In this document: in pieces, positions 43,822-53,557 of the stretch
Numbering within the stretch: position 1 is the first letter of the stretch
How the letters are laid out: the number at the start of each line of letters is the position of its first letter
From: Altererythrobacter sp.
GTDB lineage: Bacteria; Pseudomonadota; Alphaproteobacteria; Sphingomonadales; Sphingomonadaceae
Length of the DNA: 64,000 nt
Assembly: GCA_017308255.1 (NCBI GenBank)
Contig: JAFKFN010000013.1
Location: forward strand, 39,278-103,277
Reading direction: 5' to 3'
Position numbers and translations under genes: made by a program
The notes under the pieces: model-generated
Databases searched by the model: none
Seen by the model: only the letters and a program-made list of their open reading frames with translations
Told to the model about the DNA's origin: nothing

Positions 43822-44789
43822 CAGCCGGCCCCCGCGCCCACGGAAGGGGCGAGCTTGCCGAAATGGACCAGCGCCTCTTCAATGACGATCTCGACCAGTT
43901 CGGCATAGTCGATGCCGCAATGACGCGCCTGTTCGGGCACCAGGCTGAGCGGTGTCATGCCGGGCTGGGTATTGGTTTCGAGCAGGAACAGCCCTTCCTC
44001 GCCCCGCTCGTCATCCCAGCGGAAATCCGAACGGCTCGTGCCCCGGCAGCCCAGCAGGCGATGCGACTTGAGCGCATAGTCCAGGCACAGCTTCTCGATC
44101 TCCGGCGGAATCCGCGCGGGGCAGACATGTTCGGTCATGCCTTCGGTGTACTTGGCGTCGAAATCGTAGAAGCCGCTCTTGGGCACCAGTTCAGTCACCA
44201 GCAGCGCCCGATCGCCGAGCACCGCCGCGGTCAGCTCTCGCCCGCGGATATAGGGTTCCGCCAGAAGCTGGTCGAATTCCTGCCATGGTCCCACGGCATC
44301 GCGGCGGATCGGGTTGCCGTAATTGCTTTCGGCGGTGACGATCGCCACGCCGACAGAGGAGCCTTCGTTCACCGGCTTCAGCACATAGGGCCGCGCCAGC
44401 GGGTCGGCTTCGTAAAGCGCCTCGCTGCGTACGATGCGCCCGCCGGGCATCGGCACGCCGTGCGGCACGAGCGCCTGCTTGGTCAGTTCCTTGTCGATCG
44501 CGATGACCGAAGTGGCGAGGCCCGAATGGGTATAGGGGATGCCCATCAGGTCCATCATGCCCTGCACGGTGCCGTCTTCGCCCGGAACGCCGTGCAACGC
44601 GTTGAACACCACGTCGGGCGCGGTCTCGTGCAGCCGCAGCGCCACTTCGCGGTCCATGTCGATCCGCGTCACCCGATGGCCGCGCGATTCCAGCGCGGCG
44701 GCGACGCCTTCGCCGCTCATCAGCGAAACCGGCCGTTCGTTGGCCCAGCCGCCCATCAGGACGGCGACGTGGAGCTTGGGAAGGCTCAC
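43821..44789 (-). CDS. ddl: D-alanine--D-alanine ligase
   Basis: A 322-residue ATP-grasp ligase joining two D-Ala units. It shows VAVLMGGWANERPVSLMSG, HGVPGEDGTVQGMMDLMGIPYTHSG (read in parts HGVPGEDGT and PYTHSG), KPVNEGSSVGV, YIRGRELTAAVLG and LLETNTQPGMTPLSLVPEQA. The start is GTG 44789, overlapping the murB stop (GTGA). The ATG at 44816 would overlap murB by 31 nt and is less likely. Confidence 0.95.
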   Translation of the reverse strand: MSLPKLHVAVLMGGWANERPVSLMSGEGVAAALESRGHRVTRIDMDREVALRLHETAPDVVFNALHGVPGEDGTVQGMMDLMGIPYTHSGLATSVIAIDKELTKQALVPHGVPMPGGRIVRSEALYEADPLARPYVLKPVNEGSSVGVAIVTAESNYGNPIRRDAVGPWQEFDQLLAEPYIRGRELTAAVLGDRALLVTELVPKSGFYDFDAKYTEGMTEHVCPARIPPEIEKLCLDYALKSHRLLGCRGTSRSDFRWDDERGEEGLFLLETNTQPGMTPLSLVPEQARHCGIDYAELVEIVIEEALVHFGKLAPSVGAGAG

Positions 44790-45745
44790 CACCGCCCCAC
44801 CCGCTGGATTTCCCATTCCAGAGTCACGCCCTGGCTCTCGGCCACCCGGCGGCGTACTTCCTCGCCCAGGGTCTCGATATCCGCACTTGTCGCATCGCCG
44901 GTGTTTATCAGGAAGTTGGCGTGTTTCTCGCTGACCTGGGCGCCGCCCACCTTGAGCCCGCGGCAACCCGCCGCATCGACCAGGCGCCAGGCCTTGTCCC
45001 CCGGCGGGTTCTTGAAGGTGGAGCCGCCTGTCTTGCTCCTCAGCGGCTGCGATTCCTCGCGCGCGGCGGCGATACGGTCCATCTCCGCGCCGATCTCCGC
45101 CGGATCGCCCGGCTCACCCTTGAAGCGGGCGGCGACCACGATCGCCCCTTCGGGAAGCCGCGAATGGCGATAGGAATAGCCGAGGTCCGCCGCCGGCAGG
45201 GTCACCAGTTCCCCGCCGGGCAGCACCACATCGCAATCGACCAGCACATCCGCCACTTCGCGGCCATAGGCGCCGCCGTTCATGCGCACGAAGCCGCCCA
45301 CGGTGCCGGGAATGCCGCGCAGGAAAGCGAGGCCGGCGATACCCGCATCGCGCGCGGTCGAGGACACCAGGATGCCGCTGGCCCCGCCGCCACATTCCAG
45401 CACGCTGTCGCGCCGCACCTCCACGGTGGCGAACGGCTTGCCCAGCCGCACGACGACCCCCGGCACGCCGCCGTCACGCACGATGAGGTTGGAGCCGAGG
45501 CCGAGCGCCATGACCGGCGTACCTTCGTCCAGCCGGGCGAGAAAGCCGGTCAGATCGTCGAGATCGGCCGGTTCGAACAGCCAGTCGGCCGCGCCGCCGC
45601 TCTTGAACCACACCAGCCGGCCGAGCGGGGCGTCGCGCGTCAGCTTGCCGCGCACGTCATCCGGCACCCAGCCGTCGAAGCCCTGGCCCTGGTCCGAGCC
45701 GGGCGCGCCGCGTTGGCCATGCCACGAGCCCATCTGCCCGTTCAT
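44786..45745 (-). CDS. murB: UDP-N-acetylenolpyruvoylglucosamine reductase
   Basis: A 319-residue FAD enzyme reducing UDP-GlcNAc-enolpyruvate. [57 protein letters not shown] and [11 protein letters not shown] mark it; the last contains the catalytic serine region. It lacks the tyrosine-loop of E. coli type I, in keeping with type II enzymes. ATG 45745 overlaps the murC stop (ATGA) and it ends inside the ddl start. Confidence 0.95.
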   Translation of the reverse strand: MNGQMGSWHGQRGAPGSDQGQGFDGWVPDDVRGKLTRDAPLGRLVWFKSGGAADWLFEPADLDDLTGFLARLDEGTPVMALGLGSNLIVRDGGVPGVVVRLGKPFATVEVRRDSVLECGGGASGILVSSTARDAGIAGLAFLRGIPGTVGGFVRMNGGAYGREVADVLVDCDVVLPGGELVTLPAADLGYSYRHSRLPEGAIVVAARFKGEPGDPAEIGAEMDRIAAAREESQPLRSKTGGSTFKNPPGDKAWRLVDAAGCRGLKVGGAQVSEKHANFLINTGDATSADIETLGEEVRRRVAESQGVTLEWEIQRVGRW

Positions 45746-47169
45746 GCCGCCCGCTCCCGCCGTTCCGCCACGGCATGAGCCAGGCCCGCGGCCCACTTGG
45801 TAATGTCGCCCGCGCCGAGGCAAACGACGAGATCGCCGGGCGAGAGCAGCGCCGCCAGCTGGTCCGCCAGCTCGTCCGGCCCGCCTACCTCCACGGCCGC
45901 GCGATGCCCGCGATCGCGCAGGCCCTTCACCAGCGCGGCGGAATCGACCCCCGCGATCGGCGCCTCTCCCGCCGGATAGACCGGCGCGACGAAGACCATG
46001 TCAGCATCGTTGAAGCATCCCTGGAAGTCACCCATGAGATCGCGCAGCCGGGTGTAACGGTGTGGCTGGGCCACGGCGATCACGCGGCCGCTGGCGGCTT
46101 CCCGCGCGGCGGCGAGGACGGCGCGGATTTCCACCGGATGGTGGGCGTAATCGTCAATCACGCTCGCCCCCGCCACCTCGCCCACGCGGGTGAAGCGGCG
46201 GCGGACCCCGCCGAAGCGGGCGAAGCCGGTGCGGATCGTCTGGTCGCTACAGCCGAGTTCCACCGCCACGGCGATCGCCGCCAGGGCGTTCTGCACATTG
46301 TGGCGGCCCGGCATGGGTAGCAGGATGTCGGCGATGCGACGCTGCTTGCCGTCGCGATCGGTATAGACCGCGTCGAACATGTTGCCGCCGCCTGCGGCGA
46401 GATCGCGCGGGCGCAGGTTTTCGGCACGCCAATCGGCCTGGGCCGAAAAGCCATACGTGATCACCCGCCGGTCACGCACGCGGGCGATGACTTTCTGCAC
46501 GTCCGGGTGATCGATGCACAGCACGGCCGCGCCATAGAACGGCACGTTCTCGATGAATTCCACGAAGGCTTCGCGCACCGCGTCGAAGCTGCCGTAGTGA
46601 TCGAGGTGTTCGGGATCGATATTGGTGACGATGGCATAGGTACCGTCGAGGCGCAGGAAGCTGCCGTCGCTCTCGTCGGCCTCCACCACCATCCATTCGC
46701 TGTCGCCCAAACGGGCGTTGGAGCCGTAGCTTTCGATGATCCCGCCGTTGATCACCGTGGGATCGACCCCCCCGGCATCGAGCAGCGCGGCGACCATCGA
46801 TGTGGTGGTGGTCTTGCCGTGAGTGCCAGCGACGGCAACCGTGCGCTTGAGGCGCATCAACTCGGCCAGCATCTCCGCCCGGCGGACCACCGGAATGCGC
46901 GCTTCCAGCGCGGCGGCGACTTCCGGATTGTCACGCTTCACCGCGCTGGACGTCACCACCACGGCCGCATCGCCCAGGTTGGCCGCCGCATGGCCGATCA
47001 GTACCTTGATCCCCCGCGCGCGCAGCCGTTCGACCGAAGCGCTTTCGGCCAGGTCCGAGCCCTGCACGCGGTAGCCCAGGTTGCACATCACCTCGGCGAT
47101 GCCGGACATGCCTATGCCGCCGATGCCGACGAAGTGGATCGTGCCGATGTCGATGCCGACACCTTTCAT
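45742..47169 (-). CDS. murC: UDP-N-acetylmuramate--L-alanine ligase
   Basis: A 475-residue Mur ligase adding L-Ala to UDP-MurNAc. N-terminal [16 protein letters not shown], the ATP loop [29 protein letters not shown], and [14 protein letters not shown] are typical. Its first codons form the 3' arm of a perfect 17-nt hairpin, which pairs the ATG with upstream sequence and leaves AGGA in the loop. That is the one non-overlapping break in the late dcw run. Translation control by this hairpin is possible. Confidence 0.96.
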   Translation of the reverse strand: MKGVGIDIGTIHFVGIGGIGMSGIAEVMCNLGYRVQGSDLAESASVERLRARGIKVLIGHAAANLGDAAVVVTSSAVKRDNPEVAAALEARIPVVRRAEMLAELMRLKRTVAVAGTHGKTTTTSMVAALLDAGGVDPTVINGGIIESYGSNARLGDSEWMVVEADESDGSFLRLDGTYAIVTNIDPEHLDHYGSFDAVREAFVEFIENVPFYGAAVLCIDHPDVQKVIARVRDRRVITYGFSAQADWRAENLRPRDLAAGGGNMFDAVYTDRDGKQRRIADILLPMPGRHNVQNALAAIAVAVELGCSDQTIRTGFARFGGVRRRFTRVGEVAGASVIDDYAHHPVEIRAVLAAAREAASGRVIAVAQPHRYTRLRDLMGDFQGCFNDADMVFVAPVYPAGEAPIAGVDSAALVKGLRDRGHRAAVEVGGPDELADQLAALLSPGDLVVCLGAGDITKWAAGLAHAVAERRERAA

Positions 47170-47195
47170 CGGATTCCTCCGATGAAAGGTGTCGG
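47156..47195 (-). promoter_or_regulatory. Perfect hairpin over the murC ribosome-binding site and start codon
   Basis: Arms 47156-47172 and 47179-47195 are perfect 17-nt reverse complements around the 6-nt loop 47173-47178. In the mRNA the 5' arm lies in the murG-murC gap, the loop holds AGGAAU, and the 3' arm starts CCGAUGAAAGG, so the start codon is paired while part of the Shine-Dalgarno is in the loop. Confidence 0.75.
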
Positions 47196-47218
47196 TTCAT
47201 CCTGAGCTTGTCGAAGGG
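47195..47218. repeat. Dispersed repeat copy (GTTCATCCTGAGCTTGTCGA)
   Basis: The motif GTTCATCCTGAGCTTGTCGA followed by AGGG is a well-known dispersed intergenic sequence in many bacterial genomes. Here it is wedged between murG and murC and its edge coincides with the outer end of the murC hairpin. It explains most of the 55-nt gap. Confidence 0.7.
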
Positions 47219-47224
47219 GGCCTT

Positions 47225-48415
47225 TCACCGCGCATTGCCCCCGGCCAGCGCCGCGCCGGCCCTGGCGCCGCGTTCATTGGCCACGCGAATGACATCCTGG
47301 ATCGGAGACGCGCCGAAGCTTTCCACCAGATCCGCCAAGTCGCGCGCGGCGTGCGGGCGGCCACAGTTCCACGCGGCATGGGCGGCATTGGCCAGCGTTT
47401 CCGGGCGCTGCGCCATGGCGTTGATCTGCTTGGCGAGTTCCTTGGCGGTGAACTGCGACTGGCGGATCGCGCGCGCGCCGCCGGCCTTCACGATCTCGCG
47501 CACGTTGGCCGCCTGGTGATCGTCGGTCGCGATCGGCAGCGGCACCAGGATCGCCGGGCGGCCGACCGCCGTCAGCTCCGCGATGGTGGAGGCACCGGCG
47601 CGGCCGATGAACAGATGGGCATCGCGCAGATGGAGGTGCATGGCTTCGAAATACGTGCCGAGTTCCGCCGGGATGCCGTGGCTGGCATAGCGATCGCGCA
47701 CCGCGTCGAGATCCTCCGGCCGGCATTGCTGCGTCACTTGCAGGCGCGAGCGCAAGGCCGGCGCAAGCATGGCGAGGCCATCGGGCACCACTTCCGACAG
47801 CACTCGCGCACCCTGGCTGCCGCCGGTGACCAGAACCCGCAGCAGGCCGTCCTCGGTGAAGGCGGGGAACGGCTCCTCCCGCAAGGCCAGTACTTCCGGG
47901 CGCACGGGATTGCCGACCAGTTCGACCTTGGCGCGATACTTCGGCTTCAGCCGGTCCACATCGGGATAAGCTGTGGCGATCGCGTTGACGCGGCCGGCCA
48001 GCAGCCGGTTGACGCGGCCCAGCACGGCGTTCTGTTCGTGGATCACCGTGGGGATACCGGCGGCGCGCGCGGCCAGCAGCGCGGGCAAGGCCGGATAACC
48101 GCCGAAGCCGACCACCGCGCTCGGCTCGAAACTTTCATACAGCCGGCGGGCCATGGCGCGGCCTTCGATCACCGCGCTCAAGGCAGCAGGCCAGCGCAGC
48201 GGGTTCTTGCCGAAGCGGCCGGCGGGCAGGACGTGGGCGGGCAGGAAGCCCGGCTTGCCCGGGATCGCTTCCCCCCGCGCATCGGTGATCAGCGCGACGT
48301 GATGGCCGCGCCGTTCAAGCTCGTGCGCCAGGGCGAACGCGGGCGTCAGGTGCCCGCCGGTGCCACCGGCCGCGAGCACGTAGTGGCGCGAAACGGTGCC
48401 GGCCCGCGCGTTCAT
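47225..48415 (-). CDS. murG: Lipid II synthase (UDP-GlcNAc:lipid I GlcNAc transferase)
   Basis: A 396-residue GT-B glycosyltransferase at the inner membrane. The N-terminal glycine loop AAGGTGGHLTPAFALAHEL and the second loop VTGGSQGARVLSEVVP bind the nucleotide sugar; FIGRAGASTIAELTAVGRPA is the donor signature and VIHEQNAVLGRVNRLLA the acceptor region. ATG 48415 overlaps the ftsW stop by ATGA. It ends 55 nt before murC. Confidence 0.96.
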   Translation of the reverse strand: MNARAGTVSRHYVLAAGGTGGHLTPAFALAHELERRGHHVALITDARGEAIPGKPGFLPAHVLPAGRFGKNPLRWPAALSAVIEGRAMARRLYESFEPSAVVGFGGYPALPALLAARAAGIPTVIHEQNAVLGRVNRLLAGRVNAIATAYPDVDRLKPKYRAKVELVGNPVRPEVLALREEPFPAFTEDGLLRVLVTGGSQGARVLSEVVPDGLAMLAPALRSRLQVTQQCRPEDLDAVRDRYASHGIPAELGTYFEAMHLHLRDAHLFIGRAGASTIAELTAVGRPAILVPLPIATDDHQAANVREIVKAGGARAIRQSQFTAKELAKQINAMAQRPETLANAAHAAWNCGRPHAARDLADLVESFGASPIQDVIRVANERGARAGAALAGGNAR

Positions 48416-49668
48416 CGCTCACCCTCCTTGTCGCCGCGGCCCTTTTCGTCACGGCCAAATCCGTCGATCGCGCCGCGCCAATCGAACTTCTCCCGGCTGA
48501 GATAGGGGTTCCGGCGCGTGATGGCGAGCAGCAGCCCGACGAGGAAGCACTGCGCGATCGTGGAAGAGCCGCCATAGCTGACCAGCGGCAGGGTGAGGCC
48601 CTTGGACGGGAACAGTTGCAGGTTGACGAGGATGTTCACGAACGCCTGACCGCCGAACAGCGCGACGAGGCCGGTGGCGGCGAGAATGGTGAACAGGTTG
48701 TCCTCATCCACCAGCCGCGCCAGCGCGCGCACCACGATGGCAAGGTAAAGCAGTACGACCACCCCGCAGATCAGCAGGCCGAATTCTTCCCCGATCACGG
48801 AGAAGATATAGTCGGTATGCGCTTCCGGCAGCGCCAGCTTGCGCGTGCCGAGCCACAGCCCGCTGCCCGTCCACCCGCCGGCCAGCAGCGTGCGGCTGGC
48901 AAGGTCCACCTGATCGTAAGCCGTGCCGCCGCCGAGGAAGCTGTCGATCCGGTGGCGGGCGTTGTCGTAGAACAGATAGGCCAGCACCAGCGCCCCGATC
49001 CCCGCGCCGCCGAGCAGGCCGACCCGTTGCAGCGGCAGGCCCGCCAGGGTCACCAGCACGGCCCAGCAGGCGACGAACAGGATCGCGTCGCCCAGGTCCG
49101 GCTGGACCATCAGCAGGATCACCGCCAGCCCCATGAAGGCGGCGCTGAGGGGAATGACCGGCAGATCGGGATCGCGCGCGCGCCAGGAGAGAATCCAGGC
49201 GCAGCCGACGGCGAAGGCCGGCTTGAGGAACTCGCTCGGCTGGAAGCGGATGCCCAGGTCCAGCCACCGCCGCGCGCCGTTCACTTCGGTGCCGATCAGC
49301 GGCACCAGCAGCAAGGCGAAGATCATCCCCGCGCTGAGCACGATGGCCCCGCGCCGGACCAGCTCGCGCGGCAGCATGGACGTACCGAGCATCGTCAGGA
49401 TGCCGAGCAGCTGCCATTGCAAGTGCAGCCGGAAGAAATGAAGATCGCCCAACTGGTGGGCGCTGGACGAGAGACGCCGCGCGCTGGCCGGGGAGGCCGC
49501 GGCCACGGCAATGGCGCCCACGGCCATGAGCATGGCGATCAGCAGCAGCAGCACCCGGTCGATCTCGTGCCACCAGATCCGCAACTGGCGCTTGCGGCTG
49601 CTGGGGAACGTCTCCGTGCGCGGCGCGCGTTCGCCGGGACGGGGAATATAAGGGCGCGCCGGGTTCAT
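48412..49668 (-). CDS. ftsW: SEDS-family peptidoglycan glycosyltransferase FtsW
   Basis: A 418-residue septal glycan polymerase with about ten membrane helices. Signatures are RRWLDLGIRFQPSEFLKPAF, LMVQPDLGDAI with the catalytic Asp, HTDYIFSVIGEEFG and the closing GLTLPLVSYGGSSTIAQC. The cytoplasmic N-terminal tail has 35 polar residues. ATG 49668 overlaps murD by 4 nt. It would pair with FtsI encoded in the same cluster. Confidence 0.96.
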   Translation of the reverse strand: MNPARPYIPRPGERAPRTETFPSSRKRQLRIWWHEIDRVLLLLIAMLMAVGAIAVAAASPASARRLSSSAHQLGDLHFFRLHLQWQLLGILTMLGTSMLPRELVRRGAIVLSAGMIFALLLVPLIGTEVNGARRWLDLGIRFQPSEFLKPAFAVGCAWILSWRARDPDLPVIPLSAAFMGLAVILLMVQPDLGDAILFVACWAVLVTLAGLPLQRVGLLGGAGIGALVLAYLFYDNARHRIDSFLGGGTAYDQVDLASRTLLAGGWTGSGLWLGTRKLALPEAHTDYIFSVIGEEFGLLICGVVVLLYLAIVVRALARLVDEDNLFTILAATGLVALFGGQAFVNILVNLQLFPSKGLTLPLVSYGGSSTIAQCFLVGLLLAITRRNPYLSREKFDWRGAIDGFGRDEKGRGDKEGER

Positions 49669-51023
49669 GCCGCCGTTGTCGCCCCGCACGGCGCGGCCGC
49701 GCCGCCAGCGCGCCCGGCCAGTTCCGCCACCAGCGCCTTGAACGCTTCGCCGCGCACCTCGTAATCACGGAACTGGTCGAAGCTGGCGCAAGCGGGTGAG
49801 AAAAGCACCACGTCGCCCGGCCGCGCGGCGGCAATCGCGCGCCGCACCGCTTCGCACAACATCTCGCAGCGCTCGACGGGCATGAACGGCTCGAGGATTT
49901 CAGCGAAGCGCGGCCCCGCCTCGCCAATGGTATAGGCTGCGGCGATATTGCCGAAGGCGGGGGCGCATTCGTCCAGATCGTCGCCCTTGGGCAGCCCGCC
50001 GCAGATCCAGTGGACCCGCCTGCCCGGGTTGGGCGGATAGGCGGCCAGCGCCGGCGCGGTGGAAGCCGGGTTGGTGGCCTTGCTGTCGTTGATGAACAGG
50101 ACGCCGTGGTATGTCCCCACCAGCTCCATCCGGTGCGGCAATCCGCGGAAGCTGGCGAGCCCGGCGAGGATCTGCCCTTCGCTGAGGCCCAGTTCCACGG
50201 CGATGGCCGCGGCCACGGCGGCGTTCTGCAGGTTATGCGGGCCTTGCAGAGAAGGCCAGTGCGCCTGGTGCGCCTGCCAATAGGCATAGCGTGCGCAGAC
50301 CGCCCGGCCCTGCGGCCTGCGAGCCAGTTCGGCCCGCTGGATCGCGCTGGTCGCCTCGTCCGCGCAGCCGAACACGGCGAATTGCCCTTCGTCCTGCATT
50401 TCGAACAGGCGCGCCTTGGAGGCGGCATAGGCGGCAAAGCCCGAATAGCGATCGAGATGATCGGGCGTGATATTGGTCAGCGCCGCCGCTTCGCACGCCA
50501 GGGAAAAGGTCAGGTCGAGCTGGTAACTCGACAGTTCAAGCACATAAGTTCCGTCCACCGGCAGAGGAGCCTGCCCCAGGATCGGCAGGCCGATATTGCC
50601 GCCCATGCGTGCCGGGAGGCCTGCCGCGCGCAGCAGATGATCGACCAGCGCGGTGGTGGTGGACTTGCCGTTGGTCCCGGTGATGCCCACGACCTTGTGC
50701 GGCGGCAGGCCGGCGCGGGCCTGGGCGAACAGCTCTATATCGCCCATCAGCGGCACGCCCGCCGCGCGCGCCTTGGCAGCGATGGGATGGGTGTTGAGCG
50801 GGACGCCGGGCGACAGCACCATGCCATCGAACCCCGTGAGGTCGATCGCCAGCGGATCGGCGATCGTGGCCCGCCCGGCCAGTTCCTCGCGCGGGCCTTC
50901 GCGCCGGTCCCACGCGGTGACATCGGCGCCGCTTGCCAGCAGCGCCTCCACCGTCGCCAGCCCCGTGCGGGCCAGGCCGAGGACAGCATAGCGCTTCCCG
51001 GAAAAGGCGGCGGAAACGATCAT
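49665..51023 (-). CDS. murD: UDP-N-acetylmuramoylalanine--D-glutamate ligase
   Basis: A 452-residue Mur ligase adding D-Glu. [20 protein letters not shown] is the UDP-binding fold, [19 protein letters not shown] the ATP loop, [13 protein letters not shown] and [11 protein letters not shown] the ligase motifs. ATG 51023 overlaps the mraY stop (ATGA). The same frame stays open far upstream into mraY, but this is read-through of a GC-rich frame, not a fusion. Confidence 0.95.
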   Translation of the reverse strand: MIVSAAFSGKRYAVLGLARTGLATVEALLASGADVTAWDRREGPREELAGRATIADPLAIDLTGFDGMVLSPGVPLNTHPIAAKARAAGVPLMGDIELFAQARAGLPPHKVVGITGTNGKSTTTALVDHLLRAAGLPARMGGNIGLPILGQAPLPVDGTYVLELSSYQLDLTFSLACEAAALTNITPDHLDRYSGFAAYAASKARLFEMQDEGQFAVFGCADEATSAIQRAELARRPQGRAVCARYAYWQAHQAHWPSLQGPHNLQNAAVAAAIAVELGLSEGQILAGLASFRGLPHRMELVGTYHGVLFINDSKATNPASTAPALAAYPPNPGRRVHWICGGLPKGDDLDECAPAFGNIAAAYTIGEAGPRFAEILEPFMPVERCEMLCEAVRRAIAAARPGDVVLFSPACASFDQFRDYEVRGEAFKALVAELAGRAGGAAAPCGATTAA

Positions 51024-52090
51024 CGCAGCTTCAGCGTGGCCAGGCCCAGCACGGCAAGGACGATGGCGATGATCCAGAAGCGGATCACCACGGTCGATTC
51101 CTTCCAGCCGAGCTGTTCGAAATGATGGTGGATCGGCGCCATGCGGAAGATGCGCCGGCCGGTGCGCTTGAACCAGAACACCTGGATGATGACGCTGGCC
51201 GTTTCCACCACGAAGAGGCCGCCGATGATCAGCAGCACGATCTCGTGATGCGCGGCCACCGCGATGGCGCCCAGCGCCCCGCCCAGCGCCAGGCTGCCGG
51301 TATCGCCCATGAACACCGCCGCAGGGGGCGCGTTGAACCACAGGAAGGCGAGGCCCGCCCCCATGATCCCGGCGCAGAAGATCGCCAGTTCGCCCGCCCC
51401 CGCGACATAGGGAATGCCGAGATAGGCGGAATAGTCCACGCGGCCGACCAGATAGCAGATCAGCGTGAAGGCGCCGGCCGCGATCACCACCGGCATCGTC
51501 GCCAGCCCGTCGAGCCCGTCGGTCAGGTTCACCGCATTGCCGAAGCCGACGATCACCGTCGCCGCGAAGACATAGTAGAGCGGCCCCAGCGGCACCGCGC
51601 GGCCCGAAAGGAACGGCACGTAGAGGTTGGTGCTGATCTGGCCGACGATGATCCACGCCGCGATGCCGGCAACGACGAATTCCAGCAGCAGGCGCACCTT
51701 GCCCGAAACGCCCTTGTGGCTGCGCTTGGTCACCTTGTCGAAATCGTCGAGGAAGCCGATCAGCCCGAAACCCGCCGTCACCGCCAGGCAGGCCCAGACG
51801 AACGGATTGCGCGGGTCCATCCACAGCAAGAGCGAGACCATCAGCGAGATCAGGATCATCAGCCCGCCCATGGTCGGCGTGCCGACCTTGGCGAGGTGGG
51901 TCTGCGGCCCGTCCTCGCGGATCGGCTGGCCCTTGCCCTGGCGCACGCGCAGCATGTTGATGAACTTCGGCCCGATGATCAGGCCCAGCACCAGCGCCGT
52001 CAGCAACGTCGCCCCGGCGCGGAAGGTCTGATAGCGGACGAGGTTGAACAGCCCTTCGAAGCCAAGCCACTCGGCAAGCAGGTACAGCAT
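51020..52090 (-). CDS. mraY: Phospho-N-acetylmuramoyl-pentapeptide transferase
   Basis: A 356-residue membrane enzyme with ten helices that forms lipid I. Signatures are [20 protein letters not shown], the Asp-rich [33 protein letters not shown] and [15 protein letters not shown], with [13 protein letters not shown] near the end. It is separated from murF by 9 nt. Confidence 0.97.
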   Translation of the reverse strand: MLYLLAEWLGFEGLFNLVRYQTFRAGATLLTALVLGLIIGPKFINMLRVRQGKGQPIREDGPQTHLAKVGTPTMGGLMILISLMVSLLLWMDPRNPFVWACLAVTAGFGLIGFLDDFDKVTKRSHKGVSGKVRLLLEFVVAGIAAWIIVGQISTNLYVPFLSGRAVPLGPLYYVFAATVIVGFGNAVNLTDGLDGLATMPVVIAAGAFTLICYLVGRVDYSAYLGIPYVAGAGELAIFCAGIMGAGLAFLWFNAPPAAVFMGDTGSLALGGALGAIAVAAHHEIVLLIIGGLFVVETASVIIQVFWFKRTGRRIFRMAPIHHHFEQLGWKESTVVIRFWIIAIVLAVLGLATLKLR

Positions 52091-52099
52091 TACAGGCGG

Positions 52100-53557
52100 T
52101 TAGCCTTCTCTGGCGGCGAAATGGGCAACAAGCCTGCCCAGACCGACCGAATTCGAACCCTTCACGAGCACCGCGTCGCCGCCGGCGAGGCCGAATTCCT
52201 CCAGCGCGGCGATCGCTTCGCCCGGATTTTCGCAATGCGCGTAGGCGAGAGGGTTGCCAAGCGCATTAACCGCGGGTTTCCCCAGCTCGCGCGCGAGGGC
52301 CTGCATCTCTTCACCCACCAGGACCACGTAATCCACCTGCGCCGCCATCAGCGGTTCGACCAGCTGCGCATGGAACGCCGGGGCGAAATCGCCCAGTTCC
52401 TTCATGCTGCCGAGCACCGCGATCCGCCGGGTCGCCGGCGTGGCGCCGAGCTGGGCCAGCGTGGCGCGCATCGAGGCGGGATTGGCGTTGTAGCTTTCGT
52501 CGATCAGCAGCGCCTGGCCGCCGGGCACTGCGATCCAGTGGCGCGCGCCGCGCCCCTTGAGGCCGCCCATCTCCGCCAGGGCCAGGCCGGCCGCGCCCAG
52601 ATCGCCGCCCGCCGCGTGGACCGCCGCCATGACCGCCAGCGAATTGGCCACCCAATGTTCGCCCGGCTCCGCCACCGAATAGCACAGCCGCCGATCCCCG
52701 AAGGCGGCGGTGACCAGCGAGCCGCCGTTCGCCGAAGGGATCGCATCGAGCAGCCGCACATGCGCCTCCGCGCTGCGGCCGAAGGCCAGCACCTCGGCGC
52801 CCTGCCGCTCCGCCGCGGCGCGCAGCCGGGCGAAATGCGCGCTGTCGGCCGGGAGCACCGCGGTGCCGCCCACCTGCAATCCGGCGAACACTTCCGCCTT
52901 GGCGTCGGCGATCGCCTCTTCGCTGCCCAGGCTTTCGATATGCGCCGGGGCGATGGTGGTGATGACGGCCACGTGCGGGCGGACTTGTGCCGTCAGGCCA
53001 AGGATTTCCCCGGCGTGGTTCATACCCATTTCGAACACGCCGAACCGGCTGCGCGACGGCATCCGGGCGAGGCTGAGCGGCACGCCGACATGGTTGTTGT
53101 AGCTGCGCACCGAACGATGCGCGCGGCCCTTGCTGCCCCGTTCCAGCGCGGCGAAGATCGCTTCTTTCACGCCTGTCTTGCCGACGGAGCCGGTGACGCC
53201 CACGATCCGCGCATCCGCCCGGTTGCGGGCGGCTTTCGCCAGAAGCTCGAGAGCCTCGGAGGTGTCCTTCACCAGCACGTGCGGCTGCGCGATGGGCTTT
53301 TCCACCACGGCCGCCGAAGCGCCACTGGCGAAAGCCTTGTCCACATAGAGATGGCCGTCGCTGGTTTCGCCCTTGAGCGCGAAGAACAGATCGCCCGAGC
53401 GCACGTCGCGCGAATCCATTTCCACGCCCGCGGCCTGGAAGGCACCGCTGGCCGTGCCCCCGGTGGCTTCGGCCACTTCGCGAGAGGTCCACAGCGCCAG
53501 CCGCCGGGAATCGCGCTCGCTGGAAGGCCAGCGCAAGGTTTTCAGCACAGCATTCAT
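52100..53557 (-). CDS. murF: UDP-N-acetylmuramoyl-tripeptide--D-alanyl-D-alanine ligase
   Basis: A 485-residue Mur ligase adding D-Ala-D-Ala. The ATP loop is GVTGSVGKTGVKEAI; EMGMNHAGEILGL and ESYNANPASMRA are typical of MurF. ATG 53557 overlaps the murE stop (ATGA); the frame extends 10 codons upstream but is not needed. It ends 9 nt before mraY. Confidence 0.95.
   Translation of the reverse strand: MNAVLKTLRWPSSERDSRRLALWTSREVAEATGGTASGAFQAAGVEMDSRDVRSGDLFFALKGETSDGHLYVDKAFASGASAAVVEKPIAQPHVLVKDTSEALELLAKAARNRADARIVGVTGSVGKTGVKEAIFAALERGSKGRAHRSVRSYNNHVGVPLSLARMPSRSRFGVFEMGMNHAGEILGLTAQVRPHVAVITTIAPAHIESLGSEEAIADAKAEVFAGLQVGGTAVLPADSAHFARLRAAAERQGAEVLAFGRSAEAHVRLLDAIPSANGGSLVTAAFGDRRLCYSVAEPGEHWVANSLAVMAAVHAAGGDLGAAGLALAEMGGLKGRGARHWIAVPGGQALLIDESYNANPASMRATLAQLGATPATRRIAVLGSMKELGDFAPAFHAQLVEPLMAAQVDYVVLVGEEMQALARELGKPAVNALGNPLAYAHCENPGEAIAALEEFGLAGGDAVLVKGSNSVGLGRLVAHFAAREG

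Noticed and set aside
49665-52235. Possible MraY-MurD fusion, since one frame is open across both
   Set aside because: The open part upstream of 51023 is in a different frame from MraY; MraY itself is complete in its own frame and overlaps the murD ATG normally.
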